Assembly (NCBI GenBank): GCA_946406315.1
Contig: CAMJKD010000001.1
Coordinates: 62,001-126,000, forward strand
DNA length: 64,000 bases
Direction of reading: 5' to 3'
Source of the DNA: an uncultured Candidatus Saccharibacteria bacterium
GTDB lineage: Bacteria > Patescibacteriota > Saccharimonadia > Saccharimonadales > Saccharimonadaceae
Shown here: positions 25,033 to 32,477 of the stretch, piece by piece
Position numbering within the stretch: position 1 is the stretch's first letter
Layout: every line of letters starts with the position of its first letter
The notes under the pieces: model-generated
Databases searched by the model: none
Seen by the model: the letters and a program-made list of their open reading frames with translations, nothing else
Told to the model about the DNA's origin: nothing
Translations under genes and position numbers: made by a program

Positions 25033-25614
25033 ATGAGTAAGAAAAAGAAAACAATGCTCGCATTAGCGATTATTTTAGGTATTGCCGCAGTGGGTCTAGC
25101 TGCTGGTGTATATGCGAAATACATCGCAAGCTTAACGAGTAATAGTGGCAATATATCTGTGGCAAAATGGGCATTTAAAGCTGAGAATGAAGGAAAAGCA
25201 GATCTCTTAAAATGCGAATTGGACAAGACATATGATGCGGCAACTTTAGTGGCAGGAAAAATTGCGCCTGGAACTAAGGGTGTGTGCGAATTTAAGCTCA
25301 GCAACGAACAAAGTGAAGTAGGTGTTGATTATACTATCGTTGCATCGGCGTCTAATAAGCCAACTAACTTAAAGTTTTATTCCGATTCTTCGTATAGTAC
25401 GCCACTGACCGCAGCTGGTATTGCGGGACATCTCGATGCGGGCGCTAATAAAGATGCGCAAACTAGGGCTATTTACTGGAGATGGGAATATGAGACTGGC
25501 AATGACGCTGCGAGTATAGCTGCCGGTGACGATATTGATACTCAAGAAGGTATAGCAGCCGGTAACATGACGATTGATTTCCAGATTTCTGGTGTTCAAG
25601 TACGACCACAATAA
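25033..25614 (+). CDS. TasA/camelysin-like secreted fibre-type protein
   Basis: The start is set at ATG 25033 (MSKKKKTMLALAI), 5 nt after GGAGG (25023-25027); ATG 25021 is a less well-placed alternative. Of 193 residues, a signal segment (about 7-27) ends in VYAKYIAS. A beta-rich domain starting ISVAKWAFKAEN follows, the pattern of TasA/CalY matrix proteins. The region IAPGTKGVCEFKLSN and the late WRWEYETGNDAAS...DT motif recur in the next gene. Two cysteines are present. Such proteins form extracellular fibres or matrix after signal-peptidase cleavage in Bacillus. Here fibre formation is inference. It is first in a four-gene run. Confidence 0.65.
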   Translation: MSKKKKTMLALAIILGIAAVGLAAGVYAKYIASLTSNSGNISVAKWAFKAENEGKADLLKCELDKTYDAATLVAGKIAPGTKGVCEFKLSNEQSEVGVDYTIVASASNKPTNLKFYSDSSYSTPLTAAGIAGHLDAGANKDAQTRAIYWRWEYETGNDAASIAAGDDIDTQEGIAAGNMTIDFQISGVQVRPQ

Positions 25615-25629
25615 TAAGAAATATTCATA

Positions 25630-25652
25630 ACGTGGAGGCTTAGCCTCCACGT
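25630..25652 (+). other. Strong intercistronic hairpin without U-run
   Basis: ACGTGGAGGC (25630-25639) and GCCTCCACGT (25643-25652) form a perfect 10-bp stem with loop TTA. No T-run follows, so it is more likely an mRNA processing or stability element, or a leaky attenuator, between the first and second TasA-like genes. A related sequence GCGTGGGGGCT follows at 25680-25690, before the next Shine-Dalgarno. Confidence 0.55.
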
Positions 25653-25705
25653 AGGGGATAAAGCAAGAAATTATCTTCTGCGTGGGGGCTAAAAGAGGGA
25701 GAGTG

Positions 25706-26461
25706 ATGGAGAAAAGAGAGCTAAAAAGGAATAGATTTGCGAATACGGCAATTATTTTGCTGCTAATAGCGATAGCAATACTATTGTGGCTTCTTTTGAG
25801 ACCGCAATCGGAACCAACAAAGATTCCGACTGGCAATGTCGATATATTCGACATTAGAATTGGCTGTTTGTGCGGTGACGATGATGGTGATGGTAAGCCA
25901 GATGACTGCGATAAGGATGGCGACGGAATAGCTGATTTAACTCCTGGTTCGGAAGGGTACAGAAGTTATTATAACAGTACAATAAATGGCAGTACGGAGC
26001 CGATGGATATTAGGACTACTGGCATTGTCTATGTTGATGACGATAATGGTAAATATGTTTACCAGAAAGAACTACAAATTTTCCAAAACGCTGCCTTTGA
26101 ATATACGAATAAAATTGCTCCAGGCGTATCGAACTCCTATGATTTCAAGGTTCACAATGAGACGAATAATGCGATCCGTTATAATATCGACTTCGATGAA
26201 GAGTCCGAATATCCCGTAAATATGCTTTATAGATTAAAGCGTGGCGGTACTTATGTTGTAGGAAGCGATACGGAATGGGTAAGTGCTAGCAATTTGAGCG
26301 TAAGTGCGCTAAAGCAACTAGCTAAAGATGGTGTTGATACTTATACGCTTGATTGGAAATGGCCATATGAAGACGGTAAGGATGCGCAGGATACGGAGGC
26401 GGGCGAAAAGATGACGTCTGAGTATGTTTTGAGTATAAAAGTTAACTTTAAGGAAGTGTAA
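25706..26461 (+). CDS. TasA-like surface protein with calcium-binding type Asp/Gly loop
   Basis: The 251-residue protein starts at ATG 25706 after GAGGGAGAG; a GTG at 25682 is possible. An N-terminal membrane segment (about 13-30) precedes a short Asp-rich stretch (DDDGDGKPDD and DKDGDGIADL, about 52-72). That stretch resembles thrombospondin-type-3/dockerin calcium loops. The rest is beta-rich: IAPGVSNSYDFKVHNETNN and a LDWKWPYEDGKDAQDTEAGE motif shared with camelysin/TasA-like proteins and with the previous gene. Two of its cysteines (CLC) precede the loop. It is the second gene of the cluster. A structural, calcium-stabilised surface component is plausible. Confidence 0.6.
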   Translation: MEKRELKRNRFANTAIILLLIAIAILLWLLLRPQSEPTKIPTGNVDIFDIRIGCLCGDDDGDGKPDDCDKDGDGIADLTPGSEGYRSYYNSTINGSTEPMDIRTTGIVYVDDDNGKYVYQKELQIFQNAAFEYTNKIAPGVSNSYDFKVHNETNNAIRYNIDFDEESEYPVNMLYRLKRGGTYVVGSDTEWVSASNLSVSALKQLAKDGVDTYTLDWKWPYEDGKDAQDTEAGEKMTSEYVLSIKVNFKEV

Positions 26462-26466
26462 ACTTA

Positions 26467-26958
26467 ATGAGGCAAGGAAAACGAATTCGAACTTGGCGGC
26501 TAATCACGATTGGCTTGATGTCAGCTTGTATTTCGTTGGTTGCGAATATTTGCGTAGCGAAGATGTCTGATAGTATCGAGAGCGACCAGGGTAGTTTAGA
26601 CGTGGCAAAATGGGATGTATCCATAACAGGAGCAGGTAGCAGTGTTAATCTAGTAGCAGGGGGGAGTCCTCAGACTTATACTTTAACTGTGGAAAATAAT
26701 TCTGAGGTTGCTAGTGATTATGCGATTGAGTTATCGAATATTCCGGGAGGTGTTTGGGTCGGATTGGATAATGGTGCCTTACAGGAGCCAGATAACGAAA
26801 ACAAGGTCATATTTAATAATACTGGTGGCGTGTTGGATTTGACCGAGGGAACGAGGCAGCATAGTTTGAAATTTTCGGCCGAGCTTGATGCGGGCGCTGT
26901 AGCGGACAATGATATAGCAGTTAGCGTACGGTTTAAGCAGAAGGAACCTGAGCCATGA
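26467..26958 (+). CDS. TasA-like small surface protein
   Basis: The 163-residue protein has an N-terminal hydrophobic segment (about 12-32), followed by a domain starting SLDVAKWDVSITGAG. It continues as an Ig-like beta sandwich with the DUF11/NPCBM-associated style 'TYTLTVENNSEVASDYAIEL'. VAKW is shared with the first gene of the cluster. There are no cysteines in the mature part. A Shine-Dalgarno-like AAGGAAG is inside the end of the previous gene. The stop overlaps the next start by 4 nt (ATGA), so the cluster is one operon. Confidence 0.6.
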   Translation: MRQGKRIRTWRLITIGLMSACISLVANICVAKMSDSIESDQGSLDVAKWDVSITGAGSSVNLVAGGSPQTYTLTVENNSEVASDYAIELSNIPGGVWVGLDNGALQEPDNENKVIFNNTGGVLDLTEGTRQHSLKFSAELDAGAVADNDIAVSVRFKQKEPEP

Positions 26959-28928
26959 AAACTATACGGATAAATAAGAATAGAGTCGTTGCAGCGGTGA
27001 TTGCTGCGGTTGTAGTGGTGTTTAGTTTAGGGGTTGGTGTTTTTGCAAAATATGTTGACACTGTTGGTGACACGGTGAGAATTAGTATTGAAAAACCGCA
27101 TTATACGGTGACTTTTAATGCGAATGGCGGCGCTGGTTTAATGCCTGATCAAGATTTTACTTATGGCGTGGCGCAACAGTTAACATCAAATAGTTTTACG
27201 CGCAATGATTATAGTTTTAAGGAATGGAATACGATGCCGGACGGCAATGGATCATCGTTCGCGGATGGTGCTTCGGTATTGAATCTGTCGGAATCTGGTA
27301 CAGGCGTAGTCACTCTATACGCGCAATGGGAAGAGGATGCGATGCATGCGGTGTTTCAGATGGATGGAACATGCATCTTTCATGGTTATGACATACAGCA
27401 ACAAACTGGAGATGGTTATATTACGGGAAATAACTGTGAAGTTAATGGCGTTAATTATGCTGATGGAACCCATAAGTTTATAGATACGGGCGTACAGCTA
27501 TATAGTCAGAATAATTATGAAAAAGATTACGAGATTGGTTTTACGATTGTGGCTTACGACCCGAGTCATCAATATTTTGAGCCCGGAGATTCGTCTAGCC
27601 AGGCGTCGTTCTTGAGTACGAAGTTGGAGGATTCGAGCAGAGGGTATCCAGGTCTAGTGATTCGTAGAAATAGCGATAAGGTTGAAATAACACAGACGAT
27701 TAATAGGGTGAAGCCGACTCCAGCCCATAATAATGCGGCAACAACAATTAATGTGGCGGTTGCAAGGGTGGATGGAGTTGTGTATTACTCATTTAATGAT
27801 AATCCATTTACGATGCTCCAAGATATAAATGGAACATCAGATTATTTCGATACGACGGTATGGTTCGGTGCGGCAACAAAGGCTGACGGGGTAACTCCGA
27901 TGAGATTTATTGACGCGACTTTAACGAATATGTATGTTAAGGTTGGCGAAAAGGGTGCCAATAAGCATACGGTTTCATTTGATGCAGACGGTGTCATTAG
28001 CAATCCGGCAGATGTTACGGTGATTGGTGTAAGAAAAATTGGTAGCGCTTTGCCATCTTTGAGCGATCAGGGTTCGAATCATTTTGAAGGTTGGTATACG
28101 GAAAGGAATGGTGGCGGTAGTTTAGTTACGGCTGGTACAGTAATAGATAGTGACGTGACTTTTTATGCATATTGGAGGAATACTAATAGTATTTGCAGCG
28201 TTGGGGCAGCTACGTATGGTACGGTCCAAGAATGCGTGGATGCGGCTACTTCTTCCGATACGGTTACATTATTGGGCAATACGAGAGAACATATTATTGT
28301 TAGTAGTGGAACGACCGCAACGATTAACTTGGGCGGTCATACGCTAGGGGATAATAATGGTGCCGCTTCGGTTATTAAGAATTTTGGCGACTTAACACTC
28401 CTAAATGGTACGATAACTTCGGCACTGGGGTATGGGGCGATTGATAATAATTCGACTGGTAAACTTACGGTAGGAACAGATGCGAGGATAGTTGCAACCG
28501 GTACGCGTCAGGCGATATACAATGATGGTGGCGAAGTACTAATAACAGATAATGCATATTTGAGCGCGAGTTCTGGTGAACGTGCAACGGTACAAAATCA
28601 TAGTAATGGCGGTAAGATTAGTGTTGAGGGCGGTACGATTATTTCGGTGAATCAACAAGGAATAAAAAATGAAGCTGGAACCTTGATAATTGGCGTGCAG
28701 GATGGAGTGATTGACGCTAGTACGCCGGTAATTCAGGGTGCTACGTACGGCATTACGACCAGTAATAATATAGCGATATATGATGGTGTATTAAGAGGGA
28801 GAATGGCTGCAATCGAAAATCCAGGAAAAATTACCGCTACGGAGAATGGTGCAATTCCAGTTGGTCTAAATCCAGAGGTAACTGAAGTAATTGACGGTTA
28901 TACATATAAGATATTGTATTACCAGTAA
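26955..28928 (+). CDS. Large adhesin: InlB-type repeats, lectin-like domain and beta-helix
   Basis: The 657-aa protein starts with a hydrophobic segment ending VGVFAKYVDT, the same AKY junction as the first cluster gene. Two Listeria/Bacteroides-type (InlB B, Flg_new) repeats are seen: YTVTFNANGGAGLMPDQDF with WNTMPDGNG...LYAQW (about 50-125), and KHTVSFDADG with FEGWYTERNGGG...FYAYW (about 335-410). Between them is a concanavalin/LamG-like beta region (about 130-330). The C-terminal 230 residues form short repeats (INLGGHTLGDNN, GKLTVGTDARIVATG and VSVEGGTI-like turns), a right-handed parallel beta-helix. There is no C-terminal anchor, so it is held by the N-terminal segment or bound to the fibres. 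Probably an adhesin or host-surface-binding tip. Confidence 0.75.
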   Translation: MKTIRINKNRVVAAVIAAVVVVFSLGVGVFAKYVDTVGDTVRISIEKPHYTVTFNANGGAGLMPDQDFTYGVAQQLTSNSFTRNDYSFKEWNTMPDGNGSSFADGASVLNLSESGTGVVTLYAQWEEDAMHAVFQMDGTCIFHGYDIQQQTGDGYITGNNCEVNGVNYADGTHKFIDTGVQLYSQNNYEKDYEIGFTIVAYDPSHQYFEPGDSSSQASFLSTKLEDSSRGYPGLVIRRNSDKVEITQTINRVKPTPAHNNAATTINVAVARVDGVVYYSFNDNPFTMLQDINGTSDYFDTTVWFGAATKADGVTPMRFIDATLTNMYVKVGEKGANKHTVSFDADGVISNPADVTVIGVRKIGSALPSLSDQGSNHFEGWYTERNGGGSLVTAGTVIDSDVTFYAYWRNTNSICSVGAATYGTVQECVDAATSSDTVTLLGNTREHIIVSSGTTATINLGGHTLGDNNGAASVIKNFGDLTLLNGTITSALGYGAIDNNSTGKLTVGTDARIVATGTRQAIYNDGGEVLITDNAYLSASSGERATVQNHSNGGKISVEGGTIISVNQQGIKNEAGTLIIGVQDGVIDASTPVIQGATYGITTSNNIAIYDGVLRGRMAAIENPGKITATENGAIPVGLNPEVTEVIDGYTYKILYYQ

Positions 28929-28964
28929 TGTATTGAATATGCGTGTATAAAAATGCTCATGGTG

Positions 28965-28973
28965 TGGTATTAT
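28965..28973 (+). promoter_or_regulatory. Extended -10 promoter of rseP
   Basis: TGG-TATTAT (28965-28973) lies 10 nt before the rseP ATG (28984). The leader would be only about 4 nt, and no Shine-Dalgarno is seen. Confidence 0.5.
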
Positions 28974-28983
28974 AGGTATTAGT

Positions 28984-30198
28984 ATGAGTGTGGTTATAGG
29001 AATAATAATCGGAATTTTTATGTTAATGTTCCTCGTGACGGCGCACGAGTTTGGTCATTTTATTGCTGCGCGTCGTAATGGGGTAGAAGTAGAGGAGTTT
29101 GGTATTTGTTTTCCGCCGCGCGCAATTGCTTGGCGGAAAGTGAATGGAAGGTGGCGTCGCTTAAAGAAGAGTGAGTGGAAGAATCCGCCAGGAAAGGGTA
29201 CGATTATTTCTTTGAACTGGTTACCGATTGGCGGTTTTTGCCAGATGAAGGGTGAGAGTGATGCCGATACGGAGGAAGGGAGTTTTGGTGCGTCTTCTTT
29301 TTGGCGTAAAACAAAGATTTTGTTTGGCGGTGTAGTTATGAACTGGCTGGTTGCATTTATTATTTTGACGATTTTAGCTTGGGTAGGGATGCCGCATTTT
29401 TTGGATGGGCAGTTTAAGGTGTCGGATGATACTAAGGTAATCGTCGAGACTCCGGTTACGATTGGCGAGGTTGTGAGTGATAGTCCGGCAAGCAAAGCGG
29501 GTCTCAAAAAAGGTGATGTCGTTAAAGCGATGCGGTCGGTCGGCAGTGAAAGTGAAAAAGTTGATATTCAAACGACGGAAGATTTATTGAAATTTAACGA
29601 TCGTCATGCGGGCAGTACTGTTTATGTGAGCTATGAGCGCGAGGGGGGCAAAATGACTGCTGAAGTGCAGCTAAATGAGTCTAGCGCAGAATATCTATTG
29701 GGTGCGGGAATTTCTGGCAGTGTATATTATCAGAGTTCGTGGAGTGCGCCAATTGTCGGTTTAGTAACGACGGCACAGATTACGGGCGAAACATTTAAGG
29801 GTGTGGGTATGCTGTTTTATAATTTAATTAGTGGCGCAATACAGCAGATAAATCCGAATCAAGAAGTGCGTGAGAGCGGCGCAGAAGCAATTAGGAGCGC
29901 GGGCGATTCGGTAAGCGGTCCAGTAGGGATTATTGGAATTCTGTTTCCGGCTTTTGCAGCGAGTGGGTTTAATAATTTAGCGTTTTTGGTGGCTCTAATA
30001 TCAATTTCGCTGGCTTGTATGAACGTATTGCCAATACCGGCCTTAGATGGTGGTAGATGGCTTCTGATAGCGATTTATCGTTTGCGTAAGAAGAAGTTGA
30101 CGAAAGCGAAAGAAGAGAAGATTGTGGGGCGAGCTTTTACGGTCATATTAATACTGGCGGCTATAGTGACGATAATTGATATTTTGAGGTTTTTCTAA
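28984..30198 (+). CDS. rseP: Site-2 membrane metalloprotease (RseP/M50 family)
   Basis: The 404-aa intramembrane zinc protease has HEFGH (21-25) in its first membrane helix. A PDZ domain (about 155-240) is followed by NVLPIPALDGGRW with the third zinc ligand Asp (about 354). Family members cleave anti-sigma factors and remnant signal peptides. The protein following it is another membrane protease, overlapping by 1 nt. Both lie downstream of the surface-protein cluster and could process its membrane-embedded signal segments (inference). Confidence 0.93.
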   Translation: MSVVIGIIIGIFMLMFLVTAHEFGHFIAARRNGVEVEEFGICFPPRAIAWRKVNGRWRRLKKSEWKNPPGKGTIISLNWLPIGGFCQMKGESDADTEEGSFGASSFWRKTKILFGGVVMNWLVAFIILTILAWVGMPHFLDGQFKVSDDTKVIVETPVTIGEVVSDSPASKAGLKKGDVVKAMRSVGSESEKVDIQTTEDLLKFNDRHAGSTVYVSYEREGGKMTAEVQLNESSAEYLLGAGISGSVYYQSSWSAPIVGLVTTAQITGETFKGVGMLFYNLISGAIQQINPNQEVRESGAEAIRSAGDSVSGPVGIIGILFPAFAASGFNNLAFLVALISISLACMNVLPIPALDGGRWLLIAIYRLRKKKLTKAKEEKIVGRAFTVILILAAIVTIIDILRFF

Positions 30199-30968
30199 TG
30201 GAGAGTCGGCACGAAAAAACGGCGACTTTGGCTTGGGCATTTGCCCTAACACTTTGGGTAGGAGTAACGTTTTTTGTAGCGCAAATGGTAGTTTTTGGCA
30301 TAGCGTCATGGTTAATTCGTCAGTTTCAATGGGGTGTTAATCTTACAGTAGCAGAGACTGTGTGTATGGTGTTTTCTTACGCTTTAGCATTAGTCGTGAT
30401 GATAATAGTGCCGAAGAAATTATACAGTATGAAAGTGACGCGTGATAGTCTAGGTTTGCGTGGCATGCCGACTTGGGCGGATATTCTACTTTCGCCGATT
30501 GGTTATATATTGTCATTGATAGCGTCGATAGCTGTCATGATGATAATAAAAGTGATTGCCCCTGGCATTAATTGGAATGAGACGCAAGATGTTGGTTTTA
30601 ATTCCGTAATAACAAGTGGCGATAGAATGGTTGCCTTTGTAGCTTTAGTGATTCTTGCGCCGGTTACTGAGGAGCTAATCTTTAGAGGTTTTCTATATGG
30701 AAAATTGAGGAGTCGTTTGAGTGCGATACCGGCAATTATTTTAGTATCGGTCTTATTTGGTGTTTTGCATGGGCAATGGAATGTGGGTATTATTGTAGGT
30801 CTAATGAGTGTGTTTATGTGTTTGGCGCGAGAGATTACGGGTACGATCTATGCTGGTATTTTGTTACATATGATTAGAAATGGTGTAGCATTTTATGTTT
30901 TGTATGTGATGGGTGGAGCTAGTTCTTTTGGGGCGGCCATTCCATTACTGTTGCCATTCTTGGTATAA
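30198..30968 (+). CDS. CPBP-family intramembrane metalloprotease (Abi/CAAX-like)
   Basis: The 256-residue multi-pass membrane protein has the EExxxR motif (PVTEELIFRGF, about 158-163) and a later histidine motif (FGVLHGQWN, about 191). These are the hallmarks of the CPBP/Rce1-like family. Around seven membrane segments are visible. Its ATG overlaps the rseP stop, so the genes are co-translated. Substrates of bacterial members are mostly unknown; roles in bacteriocin self-immunity and protein processing are known for some. Confidence 0.88.
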   Translation: MESRHEKTATLAWAFALTLWVGVTFFVAQMVVFGIASWLIRQFQWGVNLTVAETVCMVFSYALALVVMIIVPKKLYSMKVTRDSLGLRGMPTWADILLSPIGYILSLIASIAVMMIIKVIAPGINWNETQDVGFNSVITSGDRMVAFVALVILAPVTEELIFRGFLYGKLRSRLSAIPAIILVSVLFGVLHGQWNVGIIVGLMSVFMCLAREITGTIYAGILLHMIRNGVAFYVLYVMGGASSFGAAIPLLLPFLV

Positions 30969-30969
30969 T
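30961..30969 (+). promoter_or_regulatory. Extended -10 promoter of mutM overlapping the CPBP stop
   Basis: TGG-TATAAT (30961-30969) spans the CPBP stop codon and lies 9 nt before the mutM ATG (30979). The expected leader is about 3 nt. Confidence 0.6.
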
Positions 30970-30978
30970 ATATCTGTT

Positions 30979-31827
30979 ATGCCGGAGTTACCTGAGGTAG
31001 AGACGATTAGGCGTGGGCTGAATAAATTTATTTTGCATCAAAAAATACAAGATGTAACTATCTTATGTGAGAAGAGTTTCCGCGGCGATAAGAAGTGGCT
31101 GATTGGTCAGGAAATAATTAAAGTAGACCGAAGAGGAAAGGCTTTATTAGTCCAGCTTTCGAATAAAATGTGGCTGATGGTGCATCTAAGAATGACGGGG
31201 CAAATGATTTTCGTAGGAAACGAGAAGTTTGCTGCTGGTCATCCGGATCAGGGTTTTACCGAGGAGATGCCGGGGCGACATACAAGAGTTTATTTTGATT
31301 TCGAGAACGGTACGCATTTATATTTTAATGATCAGCGTAAGTTTGGTTTTATTGCCGTAATGGATGAGCTGGGTTTGCAAGAAGATAAGTTTTTGAGTCG
31401 TTTGGCGTCAGAGCCGTGGGACATGAAGCCTGATGCTTTTTGGACAATGTTGCAACGACATAAAGCATCACCGGTGAAAGCGGTGATTTTGGACCAAAGC
31501 AACATAGCGGGTGTGGGGAATATTTATGCCGATGAAGGCTGTTTTTATGCTAAGATACTTCCTTGGAGACGCTGCGATAGCTTAGATCGCGAAGATGCTA
31601 ACTTGTTGCTAGAGGGACTCTGTAGTGTAATGCAGGCTTCGATAGATAGCGGTGGATCGACGATGAAAGATTACGTACGTGCTGACGGGACGAAAGGGAG
31701 CTATTTGGAGAAGTTTGCGCAGGTGTTCAGGAGGGAGGGTCTAGAATGTCGACGTTGTGGTGGCATTATTGAGAAAACGCGAGTGGCGGGACGGGGGACT
31801 CATTATTGTAAGGGCTGTCAGAAATGA
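30979..31827 (+). CDS. mutM: Formamidopyrimidine-DNA glycosylase
   Basis: The 282-aa base-excision enzyme removes 8-oxoG and FapyG. The start is ATG 30979, giving the mature N-terminus P-E-L-P-E-V-E-T (Pro2 nucleophile, Glu3). The helix-two-turns-helix (NIAGVGNIYADE) and C-terminal zinc finger (CRRC and CKGC) are intact. The reading from 30913 would extend into the CPBP gene and lose the catalytic Pro2. It overlaps the next gene by 4 nt. Confidence 0.95.
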   Translation: MPELPEVETIRRGLNKFILHQKIQDVTILCEKSFRGDKKWLIGQEIIKVDRRGKALLVQLSNKMWLMVHLRMTGQMIFVGNEKFAAGHPDQGFTEEMPGRHTRVYFDFENGTHLYFNDQRKFGFIAVMDELGLQEDKFLSRLASEPWDMKPDAFWTMLQRHKASPVKAVILDQSNIAGVGNIYADEGCFYAKILPWRRCDSLDREDANLLLEGLCSVMQASIDSGGSTMKDYVRADGTKGSYLEKFAQVFRREGLECRRCGGIIEKTRVAGRGTHYCKGCQK

Positions 31828-32435
31828 TAAGAATTTTTTATGGCAACGATCGTCAAAAGGCGCAGTCGGCAATTGATAAAATACTAGGGGATGATTACGA
31901 GATAATTGAAGCAGAAAATATAGAACGCGCCGATATGGATTCAATTTTTCGTGGTACCTCTTTATTTGGTGAAACACGAAATATTTTGTTGAAGAATTTG
32001 AATGAAAATAAGGGCTGTTGGGAATCATTCCCAAATTACTTAGATACGACACATAAGGTTATTATTTGGCTATTAACTCTCGATCGGCGTTCGGCGGTTT
32101 ATAAAAAAATAGAAAAAACCAAGTCGATAGAATTTAAAGAATTTAAATTGGTCGAAAAGGTAAACCAGTTTTTAGCTTTTGATATTGCAAAAGAGGCATT
32201 TGCTGGTAGGGGTACGAAAGCGGTAAAAATGTGCGAAGAAGCAGAGGTAACGGATGATCCTTATCTAATGATGGGGGCTATCGCTTCGTATGCGACGAAA
32301 ATGTTATCTGCGGGAAATGCGAAGGCGGTTCGTGCTATTAAGATACTAGCGAAAGCCGATATTGATATGAAAAGCGCTAACGTGGATGCTTGGAGTGTTT
32401 TAAAGATTGCATTGTTGAAAATTGGCGGCAGATAG
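31824..32435 (+). CDS. holA: DNA polymerase III delta subunit-like protein, shortened
   Basis: The 203-residue protein has an N-terminal IRIFYGNDRQKAQSAIDKIL (delta-subunit-like degenerate P-loop region) and FRGTSLFGETRNILLKNL, matching the 'SLFxxxRLVxL' motif of HolA. The helical C-terminal part (DDPYLMMGAIASYATKML) resembles the delta collar region. Canonical delta is about 340 aa, so this version lacks much of domain II/III. It loads the beta clamp as part of the clamp loader. The assignment is by motif pattern, and the short length keeps confidence moderate. Confidence 0.65.
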   Translation: MIRIFYGNDRQKAQSAIDKILGDDYEIIEAENIERADMDSIFRGTSLFGETRNILLKNLNENKGCWESFPNYLDTTHKVIIWLLTLDRRSAVYKKIEKTKSIEFKEFKLVEKVNQFLAFDIAKEAFAGRGTKAVKMCEEAEVTDDPYLMMGAIASYATKMLSAGNAKAVRAIKILAKADIDMKSANVDAWSVLKIALLKIGGR

Positions 32436-32457
32436 GATAGATAATGATTATGTATTT

Positions 32458-32466
32458 TGTTACAAT
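32458..32466 (+). promoter_or_regulatory. Extended -10 promoter of the pilin-like fusion gene
   Basis: TGT-TACAAT (32458-32466) is 11 nt before ATG 32478, and 5 nt before an in-frame GTG at 32472. Either start would give a leader of 5 nt or less. Confidence 0.5.
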
Positions 32467-32477
32467 AAATTGTGTAT

